From assembly GCA_022592435.1 (NCBI GenBank), contig JABYQS010000008.1:1-64000 (forward strand): a stretch of 64,000 bases of DNA, in the 5' to 3' direction. Positions 46,522-57,246 of the stretch are shown here, piece after piece (the first letter of the stretch is position 1; the number at the start of each line of letters is the position of its first letter). The translations under genes were made by a program, and so were the position numbers. This stretch comes from Cerioporus squamosus. Taxonomy: Eukaryota > Basidiomycota > Agaricomycetes > Polyporales > Polyporaceae. The notes beneath the pieces were generated by a model, which worked only from the letters and a program-made list of their open reading frames with translations, had not been told where the DNA came from and ran no database searches.

Positions 46522-47843
46522 ATGGCACCTCGCGCCAAGAAAGCAGTCGCGATCAAACGCAAGGCCGAAGAGTCGAAGAAGGCTGGTGAGGAGTCTTACC
46601 GAACCCTCACAGACCTTCCAGTGGAGCTCCTGTACATGATATTGTCACAGGTGCACCCGAGTCTCACGAAGCCCTGCTCGTTGACTTGCCGGATGTTACG
46701 CGAGGTCGCTCTCGAGTATCTTCACTTTAGGCACAGTATAAGTGTGGACGACGTGCCTCATCTGCTCACCTTTATGCGAAACCACCCCCGACTCGAGTTC
46801 GGCAAGACCGTCACCTCTCTTCACCTACGCCACTCGACTATCGAGGCGAAGGTCGTGGACGACATGGCATCCCTCCTCCCAAATCTCTCCTCCCTGACTC
46901 TCGAAAGTGTCCGCGCCCTACGGCTAGGTCGTGGAGATGTCGGAGACTCGAACGCTGCGCCTCTACGCCTATCGCGTCTGGACATTCATCTGTGCCCTCG
47001 ATCATATGTTTCCGGCTTAATGCACCTCCTCTCCTCGTTTAACCCGAAGAACCTGCATCTGTCGGGGGTTGGCGAGGATGTGGAAGTGGAAGTGTTCGAC
47101 GCTCGTCGACTCGCGAGACTTTCTGACGTCGAGAGCATCAATGTGCACCCACGGACTGGGGGGAGGAAGTCGATAGCGCCGATTGTGGATGCTCTGTCGA
47201 AGACGCTCGCAGCGGACTCCCTGAAGAGCATTCGGGTCACCTATGACTCCAAAGATACCGTGCGAGCGTACGGGAGGATGATCGAACGCCTAGGCAGCAA
47301 GATCACCTCGTTGACGTTATTCGCAAGGCCGCCCTACCCTTTCGAGAAGAGGGTAGGATGGGTGGATCCATTTGACGGTGAGTGTTCCGCATATCATTCA
47401 CTAGGGCTGCTCTGACAAATGTAATTCATGAGACAGAGTGGAGACTCCTCAACGTCCATGCGTGCAAGGAACTACAGATCCTGGAGATCCCTATCTACGT
47501 TCCACAGGGGAAGCCGGATAGAGCCGTCAGCCACGTCGGTGCCGGTATCCTTGCCCATCACGCCCCTCCGAGCCTTCGCAAGGTCGTCATCATGCTGCAT
47601 GATCTTCCACGTCCGACCACGCTCGGGAACAGGATCGTGCTCAAGCTGCAAGAGTTTGATAAGGTCGTCACGCAAGCCCGCTTCCCTCATCTCCAAGAGT
47701 TCGAGCTCGGCATAGCTGTCACGTACGACTTGACCCGCAAGAGGGGCTACTGGGAGAAGTGCGTGGCCGCCGCCCGTCGTGCGCTGCCTGGCCTGCATGC
47801 CCGCGGTCTCCTGAAGATCACAAATCAACGTTATACATGGTGA
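46522..47843 (+). CDS. F-box protein, cluster member F2 (intact)
   Basis: ATG at 46522 (MAPRAKKAVAIKRKAEESKK). F-box at residues about 30-72: YRTLTDLPVELLYMILSQV, then PCSLTCRMLREVALEYLHF. Then leucine-rich segments (LPNLSSLTLESVRAL, MHLLSSFNPKNLHLSG, VDALSKTLAADSLKSIRV). One intron: donor GTGAGT at about 47379 after VDPFD, acceptor at about 47438, continuing EWRLLNVHACKELQIL, LRKVVIMLHDLPRPTTLG, LKLQEFDKVVTQARFPHLQE and AARRALPGLHARGLLKI. TGA at 47841-47843; about 415 residues. All signatures of the cluster are in one frame, so this copy is the reference for the family. Expected to act as a substrate receptor in an SCF complex, target unknown. Confidence 0.8.
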
Positions 47844-48706
47844 ATCCTCACGAGTTCTCTCACCGCGCGCGTAGCCGGACTCGCGGACAGCATCCTTTAA
47901 TGCTCGCGGTTTTCCTCGACAGACTCGCCACTCACCAAATGCCCTTCTCTCCCTCCCCACTCGATCAGCCCGGGACTCAGATCCCCCATCAATCCACCAT
48001 CTCTGTATTCGAACGCTTGCGTCCACATACTGCGCCGAGGTCCTCAGAATTGTGTACACCGAAGCCATCAAGACGACTCCCGTCTTGTCGCAAGTTTCCA
48101 TTCTTCCTGAGCTGCTCGTCGTCCGTGCGGGCGGCACTCATATTTTGCTCCGTCCGATCGCCTCTGCATTCTCATATCTCTCTACTCCCCTCTCTACGCG
48201 CTTTCAGAGCGCACCTTTTATGTTCTTTCTATCACAATCCTAGAGCTCGCGACCGCCGCTAGTGTCGTTCCTGACGCACTAAATTCGGACGTTGAGCATT
48301 TTCGCTGAAGTCTCAATTTCAGTTTCATGTGTAGGTACTCTGATACCGAGTAGCCGACGATAATGTATCGCTATTTACAGCTAGGGTAACCTGCAATTAG
48401 ACGGAACGTTGCCGTATCTTGGTCGACCTGCTCAGGTTGCGACTCATCGGACCCCAGTGGGCCAGAAACGATATGGCCACTTGTGACAGTTGGAGACATG
48501 TTGGATAGTCACCGGAGGTGGGAGTTGGTATGTGAGATATTTCGCAGTGTCCATGGTGGTGTCGCAGTAGTTTGCACAAAGAGAGATAATGCTTCCCAGA
48601 GTGTCGAACAATGAGTGATCCAGCCTTGGCCGCTTCGTGCGGGCATAAGTTCGTTTGTATAGGCGCCCAGGGTCTTTCTACAACTACCACCATCCCACTC
48701 CGCGCC
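47844..48706. other. Intergenic spacer, upstream of F3
   Basis: No gene found. The last 50 bases share the ACCACCATCCCACTCCGC leader with copy F4 (50976). Confidence 0.35.
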
Positions 48707-50085
48707 ATGGCTCGCCGCGCCCGAAAAGCACGCAAAATCGAGGCCGTAAAATCGGAGGAGGACGCGAAAACCACCCCTCGTACCATTACTGACCTGCCTC
48801 CAGAGCTCCTACACATGCTATTCTCGCACCTGCGGGAGTACAGGTACACCATAGAGGCATGCACGATGGTCTGCCGACTACTGCGAGACATTGCCGTTGA
48901 ATATCTCGTATTCAAGCGCCCCCGGCGAGTGGGTGACCTGGACCACTTGGACCACTTCCTATCCTTCATGCGAAGACACCCCCGGCCCTCGAAGACGGTC
49001 CAGTCTCTCACCCTGTTCGACATGCCTCTGAATGGGACGCTCGTGCGCGAGATCACGCAGCTCTTCCCCAACCTGAAATCACTCGAGCTCAGCGACATCT
49101 CCTGCACCCCGCCATCGCCATACCACCACCCGCAGTCCGACTCGGAGACCTCAGTGCCAGCGCCAATGCAGCTGGGGAACTTGGTCCTAGACTGCACACG
49201 TGCACGTGCGGCATCCTCAGGCTGGACCCTCTCTGGCATGATGCACATCCTTTCCCTGTTCCATCCGAAGGAGTTGATCGTTTGGATGAAGAACGGGGCG
49301 CGCTTCAGAGACACGTTCGAGCCCGCCTGTCTCGCTGAGTCGCCTGCCGTCCAGGACCTCCGTGTGTTAATTCGCGAGTCGGAGATCCCCAGGAACCGGA
49401 AGTCCATCGCGAATGTGCTGGACGCGCTGTCGAGGACCCTCGCTCCAGGTGTCTTGCAGAGCGTCACCGTGCGATATGACTCGAAGGCGACGCTGCGAGC
49501 CCTCAGCACCTTGCTGAAACGCATCGGCGAGAACGTGAAGGCTCTGACGATCCACGGGCCTGCGCCTCGGTGCGGGGAGAAGAGGCAAATATGGGTGGAT
49601 CCTTTTGATGGTGAGTGTCACTGCGCATCCGAGTCTGAGACGCGCGCGACACCTGCTTGACCTCTCGTATTCTGTCCAGATTGGACCCTGCTCGAGATTT
49701 GGGCGTGCGAGAAGCTCGAGAAGATCGACTTTCCCCGCTCTACATCCGGCCACGCGAGGAACAGAGGGCGCTGAGTTATGTCGTCGCCGGCCTCCTCGCC
49801 AACTACGCCCCACGGACCCTCCGCAAGGTCACCATCGACGTGCGATACATCCAGAGCGCGAGGACGCTCGAGGATATGGAGGTGTTGGACTTGCAAGAGT
49901 TCGACAAGGTATTGACGCAGGCGCGCTTCCCGAATCTTCAGCGGTTCGATCTCGACGTGTCAGTCAGCTGGGGCTTGATGGATACGGCAGGTTACATGCG
50001 GCAATGCTGCGAGGCTGCCCGCCGGGCGCTGCCTGACCTCCACTCTCGGGGAATTCTGAAGGTTCAGGTAGAGGAGCCGTGGTGA
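48707..50085 (+). pseudogene. F-box protein, cluster member F3, one frameshift
   Basis: ATG at 48707 (MARRARKARKIEAVKSEED). F-box: TITDLPPELLHMLFSHLRE, CTMVCRLLRDIAVEYLVF. Then SLTLFDMPLNGTLVREITQL, LFPNLKSLELSDISCTP, SGMMHILSLFHPKELIVW, VLDALSRTLAPGVLQSVTV, LLKRIGENVKALTIHG and an intron after VDPFD (donor at about 49610). Exon 2 reads DWTLLEIWACEKLEKIDFP and then loses frame at the CCCC run near 49727-49735; the relatives' continuation (LYIRPREEQRALSYVVAGLL, LQEFDKVLTQARFPNLQRF, ARRALPDLHSRGILKVQVE) is open in the next frame to the stop at 50083-50085. One missing base would restore it. It is either an assembly error or an early pseudogene. Confidence 0.7.
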
Positions 50086-50405
50086 CGATCGTCCCCTCTC
50101 ATCCTCGCTGCTGAGTCCGCTTGCCGTCTTCGGGGACGGGGAGATTGTTGCTCCAGTACCAGTTGTATGAACAAGAATCACAGATTAGCGTAGATCGCTA
50201 GTTTAGGTATAGCTATCACTTGCTCCGAATGTTCGGCCAGGATAGGATGCTATGTAGAGTCTCCGCTTCACCTGACCGGGCTAGGGTCGTGCACGACATT
50301 GTGGCAACGCTCGCTGATCTTTGGCATGGTGAGCGCGGAAGTACTGAAGTGCGTTGTGAGTCTGCCTATAGGCGAGTGCCAAGTTTGTCTGTATCTTATG
50401 AAGGT

Positions 50406-50903
50406 CGATTTGTACATTTAATCATGACCGCGCGCGCAACTTTTCCCTGCCGCGCAACTTTTATGACACCTTTTAAACTCAATCTCTGAGCAAAATTGTT
50501 TCATATTTGGTATTGCAGGACCATCCTCCACACAAATACCACTTTGCGCGGACGCGCAGAGGTGAGAAGAGACCGTTATTCCGGCTCGAAGGAGGGTAAG
50601 TACCCCTTCCAATGTCTGCCATAGCTGCTCAGCGCCTCCTAGCCTTCCCGATTGGGAATTGTAGGCGCTCGACAGAATCTCCGAGCGCTTGCATCTCCAA
50701 GGCCTTCCAGGCTCTATCCGAGATTCCACAGGCCTCTGGTGCCACCGAGGGTTCATCCGGGGTATGTGCTATGCAATTTTCTCAAGTATTCCTGGCACAA
50801 TGAGCGGGGGACGTGCATGGAGAAAGAGTTGCGCGGTAGGTAAGAAGTTGCGCGCGCTGCAATAAGTGTGGCAGTGCGCGAAAATCAATAAATGTACAAA
50901 TCG
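50406..50903. mobile_element. Candidate MITE (non-autonomous DNA element)
   Basis: A perfect 15-bp inverted repeat, CGATTTGTACATTTA (50406-50420) and its complement (50889-50903), extends outward with a few mismatches (left ATGAAGGT, right ATGATGGA in the same orientation). Inside are inverted subterminal copies of CGCGCAACTTTT (about 50429-50463 left, 50824-50862 right, the latter in reverse orientation). Total about 500 bp, no coding capacity. A target-site duplication could not be fixed. The right end lies about 75 bases upstream of the F4 start. Confidence 0.6.
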
Positions 50904-50975
50904 TCCATCATAGTATCTGCTAGACGCTTAGTGTGTCAGGGTCTTCCCGCAACCACCACCATCCCACTCTGCGCC

Positions 50976-52493
50976 ATGGCTCGCGGCTCCAAAAAAGCAC
51001 CCAAACTTCAGGCCTTGGAGTTGACGGCGGACGCTAACCCCACCCATCGTACCATTACTGACCTCCCTCCAGAGCTCCTACACATGGTATTCGCGCAGGG
51101 CCTGCGGGAGTCTAGCGTGTGAGGGCATGCATGGAGGTCTGCCGGCCACTGCGAGACGTTGCGGTTGAATACCTCGCATTCCGTAGCTCTCGAGTGGACA
51201 ACTTGGGCCGCTTCTTGTCCTTCATGCGCAGGCACCTCCCGCTGCCGAAGACGGTCCGGTCTCTCAGCCTGTCCGACATGCCCCTGAATGCGACGCTAGT
51301 CCGCGACATTACGCAGCTCTTCCCCAACCTGAAAACTCTCGAGCTCGTGGACATCTCCTGCACCCCGCCATCGCCATACAACCACCCGGAACGGAATCAG
51401 ACTCAGAGACCTTGTCAGTGCCAGTGTCAGTGCCAGTGCCATTGCAGCTGGAGCAGTCGTCCATTAACTGCAGAAGCGCACGTGCAGACTCAGGCTGGTC
51501 CCTCTCCGGCATGATGCACATCCTCTCCCTGTTCGAACCGAAGGAGTTGATCGTTGGGATGGACAACGAGGCACACTTCAGAGACACGTTCGATCCCGCC
51601 TGTCTCACCGCGGCACCTGCTGTACGGGACCTCCACGTTCGCTTCCACGAGTCCAAGCCTCACAAGAAATCCATCGCCAATGTAGTGGACGCGCTGTCAA
51701 GGACTCTTGCTCCAGGGGTCTTGCAGAGAGTCACCGTGAAATTACGACTCGAGGGCGACGCTGCGAGCCCTCGGCACGTTGCTGAAACGCATCGGCGAAA
51801 ACGTGACGGCTTTGAATATTGAAGGGCCTGCGCCTTGGGACTGGACGAAGAGGCAAGGATGGCTGGATCCGTTCGATGGTTAGTTCTTGACCCGTGTCAC
51901 CGAATGGCGACACCTGCTTGACTACTACCGGCTTCCTACAGATCGGAAGCTGCTCAACATCCGTGCGTGCAAGAAGCTCGAGAGCATATCCCTACCCCCG
52001 TTCTACCTCGGGCGTGGCGAGAACCTCAAGCCGCGGAGGGCGCTGAGCCATGTCGGCGCCGGTGTCCTCGCCCACTACGCCCCACCGACCCTCCGCTATG
52101 TCACCATCCGCGTGCGCGATCTCTCGCGCTGGGGCATGGCGCGGCTCAATGACAGCGCGATGGTTGGCTTGCAAGAGTTCGACCAGGTCTTGACGGAGGC
52201 GCGCTTCCCGAACCTGCGCCGATGCGAGATCGAGGTGGAGGTCGGTCAGCTGGAACTTGGTGACCCCGGAGTATCCAGACACGCATGGGTGCCGCAGCGA
52301 TGTCATCCACGCAATGCCCAGCCTCCACCACCGTGGCGGTTTGAAAGTATACGAACGGAGGGATTATCCTTGGGGACACTCGTCCTACGTTGCTCTCCTT
52401 CGACGTTTACATACACCTGCGAAGTATCCGCCAACCAAGCTGCAATCGGTCTTCAAGAGAATCGGGACTTCGGTATACACTAGTACTACTTAG
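50976..52493 (+). pseudogene. F-box cluster member F4, pseudogene with several lesions
   Basis: ATG at 50976 (MARGSKKAPKLQALEL). The F-box starts correctly (TITDLPPELLHMVFAQ) but the frame ends at a TGA near 51119; the next frame resumes ACMEVCRPLRDVAVEYLAF. A second shift occurs near 51385-51390, ahead of an expanded CAGTGC/CAGTGT tract (51415-51440); the correct frame continues LSVPVSVPVPLQLEQSS and SGMMHILSLFEPKELIVG. A third is a one-base insertion near 51742 (VTVK then YDSRATLRALGTLLKRIG). The VDPFD-equivalent intron (donor about 51880, acceptor about 51941) is intact and exon 2 reads RKLLNIRACKKLESISLP. A fourth shift near 52262 precedes SDVIHAMPSLHHRGGLKV. Four independent breaks make a functional product very unlikely. 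Confidence 0.8.
51415..51440. repeat. Short CAGTGC/CAGTGT repeat inside F4
   Basis: Six-base units CAGTGC and CAGTGT repeated about four times within the pseudogene, absent from the F3 sequence at the same point. Confidence 0.7.
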
Positions 52494-52810
52494 CAGCAAT
52501 ACTGTTCATCATAATAGGCTCACTCTCGAGCTGGTCACCTATCACTTACCAATAGCCATACACAGTACCAGACAATACCGTGTAGGTGCCCGCAGCACCA
52601 GGGTGTGGCGGAGCTCGCAGGGCAGACGAACGATGCCTCCCACCTGCCATCCGATAGCGTATCATTACGTTGTACAGTACCCAAGCTACGATAATATGCC
52701 AACAACAACAAAGTACATGCGTGTGGGGTCCGACAGCGTCTGATGAGCGAGAGCGAAGGGGCGAGCGGCAGAAGTGGTCAGGCATGTATACAAGACACTA
52801 TAAGTAAGTA
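52494..52810. other. Spacer between F4 and the P450 3' end
   Basis: No feature seen. Confidence 0.3.
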
Positions 52811-55800
52811 CTATGTGAACAGATCCGATTCTGACGCGGATGAAGACGGGGACGGGACACGCCGGATGTACAAGGGCATCTGGTTGCCCCGGTGCGGTTC
52901 CGACTTGACGCACGGGCGGGTGACGACGCTGAAAAAGGGAAGGCGACACGAGAAGCGACAATAATAAACGTCAACACCCAAGCGAGTAAACGGACGGACG
53001 AGACTTACTTCACTTTCTTCTCGATCTCGAGCGCGGGGTCGATCGCGAACTCGAGGTCGCGCACGAGCACGAAGAGGAAGACCTTGATCCTAGGAACGCG
53101 ATATCAGCCACACACGCACGCCCAAACACACACGAAGCACGGCCGACCGCAATTGAGAAAGAAAGACGCACTCGTTCAGCGCGAACCGATACCCGATGCA
53201 CGACCGGTTCCCGTTCACAGGCGTCCCGCCGCCAAACGTCAGCATGCTCCCCCACAGCCCCTGCACCCTCCTCCGTCCAAATCCCTCTCCCTGCTGCCCC
53301 TTCTCCCCGCCCTCCCACTGGTCGCCAGGCTCCAGCCACCTCTCCGGCCTGAACACCTCCGCGTCCGCGCCCCAGTCGTCCACGCTCTTGTTCAGAGCCT
53401 GTATAGGCACGCTGATGATGTCCCCCCTGCGCACGTGGATCTCCGTGCACGTCCGCCCGCGCCGGTCGACGAACGGCGCGGCGACGGGGATGACGTCGTC
53501 CGCGGTCGCCATCCGCATCGTCGTCGTTATCGGCGCGAAGAGGCGGAGCGACTCGCGCACGACCGCGTCGAGATAGGGGAGGTGGGGTATTCGGTCGAGG
53601 AGCGCGTCGTGCGTCGCGTGCGAGGGCGGGTGCGGGTTTGAGGATGGATGTGCGTGCGGTTGCGTGCGTGGAGGCGGCGAGCATGGGGGAGACGACGGCG
53701 GGGTGGGGACGGGGACTGACCGGAGCTCTTCCCGCAGCTTTGCCTGGACGGACGGAGCGCGTGCGAGCGCATACAGCGTCCAGGTGAGCGACGACGAGCT
53801 CGTCTCGTGCCCGGCGGCGAGGAACGTCGAGATCTGGCACAGGATCTCGTTGATGGACATGCGTTGCGTGGGCACTTCGGAGATGTTCGAGCGGACTGTA
53901 TGCGCGAGATCGCAAATGTCAGTGAACCCCCCTCTACTGGCCTGGGCCCCAGACATTGAGACTGGGAAATAGCAATCGAAACTCACTGAGGACGCTGAGG
54001 AGGTCGCGGTCGAGCACGGTCTTGTCGCCTTCGATCACACCCGTCTTCTCGGAAAGAGATGTCGGATGCTCTGCCTTCTCCGAAACACCAGCCCTCCGCT
54101 GCTCGATAAGCTCCATACCTATCCGCCGCATCGTCGCGTTGGCCTCCTGCATCGCAGCGTTCTCGCTCCGCTACGCTCAGAGATACGACGCGTCAGCACA
54201 CCATCATCACCAGTACCACCTCCCCCACGGGCAAGAGAGAGGGAAAGAGCGAGAGGACACTCACGAACGCCCGCAACACAGGGAACCACACCTGCAAGAT
54301 CGTCATCACCCTGAACTTGCGCGCCGTCCCGAAGATGACGCCAAACGCGCGAGCCAGCTCGCTCTCGCTCTCGCGCCGCTCCGCCGCCGCCTCTAGCGAG
54401 TTGAACGTGTACCCGAACCCAGCCTCCCCGATCACGTCCAGCGTCGCGCGCGCGAGCCACGGGAGGACGTCCAGCCTGCATGGGGCGCTGGCCGCGGGCG
54501 GGGCTCCCCGCGCCTTGATCATGCTCGGGAGCGTCGGGGACGCCTTGGAGGGCACGAACGAGGAGAACGGGTTCGGGAGGAACGACGTCGTCACCGCCGA
54601 CGGGCTGAGCGGCGCGCGCGGCGAGGCGGGTTCCGGGTCCACGTCGCCGGGTTGGGGACTCGGCTCTGCCGGGGCGGCAAGCGGGTCGGCGGGGGTGAAG
54701 AAGGATTTCGGGGAGGCGGTGATGTCCAGCCATATATCTCGCAGCTTGTGGGGTTGCGTGAACATCGATCGGCACGAGGAGGAGAGGGGAAGGTCAACGC
54801 ACTCTGACGGCCTTCTCCCAGAATATTGGCGTGAGGGACCGGATTTGCGTGGCAGAGAACGCGGGGTTCTGATGATCGCACAGGTCAGCATAGGATACAA
54901 TTGAGAGTTGGGTCGCAAATACATGCAGTGGAAGAAGATGGCCCAGCACCTGCTACCGCGGCTTCGGTGCTCCGTAAGCCGCAAAGGTGTACGTGGATGT
55001 CCGCGGAGGAACGTAGCCACTCCAACACAGTCATCTCGTCCGCTCGGCGGTGCCATGGAGCAACTCGTTCGCAGACACGGCGAGCTCGGCTGGCACAGAC
55101 TGTCACTCAACCGTAGGTCCGCAGCGGCAACCACACCCCCAAGCGAAGCACACAGCCCCACAAGAGCACGACGACGCCCGACGAGCGGGGCTGGTACAAC
55201 GTGTGTCTGGAGTGGCCGCTCTATGACTTGCGCAAGTACAGCACGCCGGACGAACAGCGCAGCTGTAACAACGATCGCGGCGACGGGCGGCTGGCAATGC
55301 ATCGCGGCTGCCTGGACTGAAAGGCTTGACGCGTCCGTCTACGAGCCGATACGCAGTGACGACTGCGACGCCTCCACAGACGCGGACAGCTCGGCGGTAG
55401 TCCTTGACGTGCACCGCACAGCTGCGAAGCTCGTCCGAAGGCCGCGAAGTCCGCATGCCACCTCGGCCTGTCCGGCCCATGCCGTCGTGGCTCGCAAGGT
55501 CCAGCTGCGGCGTCGTGCATGAAACTAAATGTAAGCATTTAAATCCAGCGCGACGCAGCAGCCGCACGAACGACGCACGCAAGCTAGCAGAGTCCCAACC
55601 CGTCCGACTCGGCGCTGATGTTCGGACCGCTCGACGCGGGTCCGCAGCGGTAACCACCACCGCCAGGCCAGCTACGCGGTCGTGCGGGACTCGTGTGGCT
55701 AATCGGAGCCTGCAACGCTCAACATAGCGTGGGGAATCTGGGGGTAGAGCATGACAGCGCAACGACGGCCATGGTGACGAACAGCTGCTCGCCTGCCAGT

Positions 55801-57129
55801 GGACATGCTGTGCCCCGGGGGCGCGCCCAGCGTCGACAAGACGCATTCAAATCTCGAATCCCAAGGGACTTGGAGAGAACGGATCCCAGCAGACGTCGGG
55901 AGGCGCTGTGGCATCTGCCTTGTCATCACCAACCGTCAAGCAGTTAAGCCTGCGGATGTGGCGTGCGATGGAAGCACAGCGCAAGTCCAGCAACGAACTG
56001 GTGCACCCTGCAGACCTCAGCATGCCAAGGCTTTCCATCGTCAACGAGCGTCGACAGAGATGCTGCTCCAAACAGTGACCGCCAATGAGAGCCGACTTTG
56101 ATGCACCTGCCATCTCGAAAGACGCGTTCCGGTGATCGTCCTCTCTCGATGGTCCGATGGATAGAACGCGTGAACTGTGCAGTGAGATCTTCTCCGGCAA
56201 AGGCACATGGGGAAAGAAGAGATGTCAGAGCACCGCCTAAAGCTGCAATCTGTCTCCAGTCGTCAGCCGCCAGACGTGGTCGACGACTGCGACGTGGGGC
56301 GTGGGCGCGGTCGCGACCTTGGCCTGATCGACGCGAGTCGCGACAGAGCGCGCGACAGGGGGATGCTGCGCGGTCACATGTGCGCGTCTCGCGCCGGCCC
56401 GGGGTTCCGGGAGCCTGGTGGCGCAAACGCAATGCGAACAGCTTGAAGCTTCGCGGCGCGCACGTCTCAGGCGGGAGAAGCGGTACTTCGGGAGAGCTTT
56501 CGGTGCGCATACAAGTCGGCGGGGGGATCTCGGAGGCCTTGCAATCTCGTGATGCCAGTACGGAGCGGTGTGGGGAAAAGAAGGAGGGGAGAGAATGTGC
56601 GAAGGCACTCACCAATATCTTCCGCTGCAAACATAATGACGAAGATGGACGTGGTCGGCGCGCGAGTTCGAGAGCGCGCATACAGCGCACAGAAGGGAGG
56701 TAAAGGACGACGTACCTGCTTGCGGTGCATGTCGCCCTCGGCGGTGAGGAGGCCCTCGTAGCCGGCGGCCATGCTCGCGAGGGAGTCGCGGACAAAGTCG
56801 GGTTTGGGGTAGTCGTACCCGCGGCTCATGATGTAGTTCACCGCGCGGGGGTCGGTCGTCATGAGTCTGCAGCCGCCGATAAAGCCGCGGTAGACGAAGG
56901 TGGAGCCGTGCGCGGCGGTCCAGCGCGCGACGAGCCCGTTGTTCTCCTGGTCGTGCATCTCGCGGAGGTTGCCCATGAAGAACGAGGGCGAGGGCGGGCC
57001 CGGGAGGTGCCGGAGCGGGGACCGTGCCTGCCGGAGGACGAGCATGAGGAACGTCCAGGCGAAGTAGAGCGAGACGAGCATGGGGAGGACGAGGAGGACG
57101 AGGGCCGTCGGGGAGAGGAAGAGGATCAT
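52811..57129 (-). CDS. Cytochrome P450 monooxygenase with a 1.7-kb intron and a 12-nt exon
   Basis: ATG at 57129 gives an N-terminal membrane anchor (MILFLSPTALVLLVLPML); an in-frame ATG at 57246 would add 39 Pro-rich residues. Then PLRHLPGPPSPSFFMGN, LMTTDPRAVNYIMSRGYDYP and GLLTAEGDMHRKQ. Exon 2 is only CGGAAGATATTG (56613-56624, RKIL), then a 1744-nt intron (56612-54869), then NPAFSATQIRSLTPIFWEKA. Further on: LRDIWLDI, a Pro/Ser-rich insertion of about 75 residues, RLDVLPWLARATLDVIGEAG, I-helix AAGHETSSSSLTW, K-helix ESLR, FRPERW, and heme loop FGGGTPVNGNRSCIGYRFAL. The heme Cys and Arg are present but the loop has five extra residues (TPVNG) relative to the standard pattern. A last exon ends SSSASESDLFT with TAG at 52811-52813. 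ER-bound oxidase, substrate unknown. Intact as spliced. Confidence 0.8.
54869..56612. other. 1.74-kb DNA inside a P450 intron
   Basis: Normal introns of this gene are about 50-95 nt, so about 1.6 kb is surplus. It is GC-rich, with long but overlapping open frames on both strands and none I can identify. A direct repeat of GTCCGCAGCGG followed by AACCACCAC-like sequence occurs at 55118-55134 and 55640-55656. Could be a decayed transposon. Confidence 0.45.
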
Positions 57130-57246
57130 GCTGGCGGTGGTCGTGGGCGTCGCCGCCGTGTCACTGGGAGACGGTGGCCGACGGGGGAGGGGCTGCAGGA
57201 CGGGCAGCAGCGGGGCGGGAGGAGGGGGCAGGCCTGCGGTGGGCAT

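Noticed and set aside
55103..55846. Long minus-strand frame inside the P450 intron as a nested gene
   Set aside because: Overlaps an equally long plus-strand frame, is Arg/Cys-rich in the way GC-rich non-coding DNA is, and has no recognisable motif.
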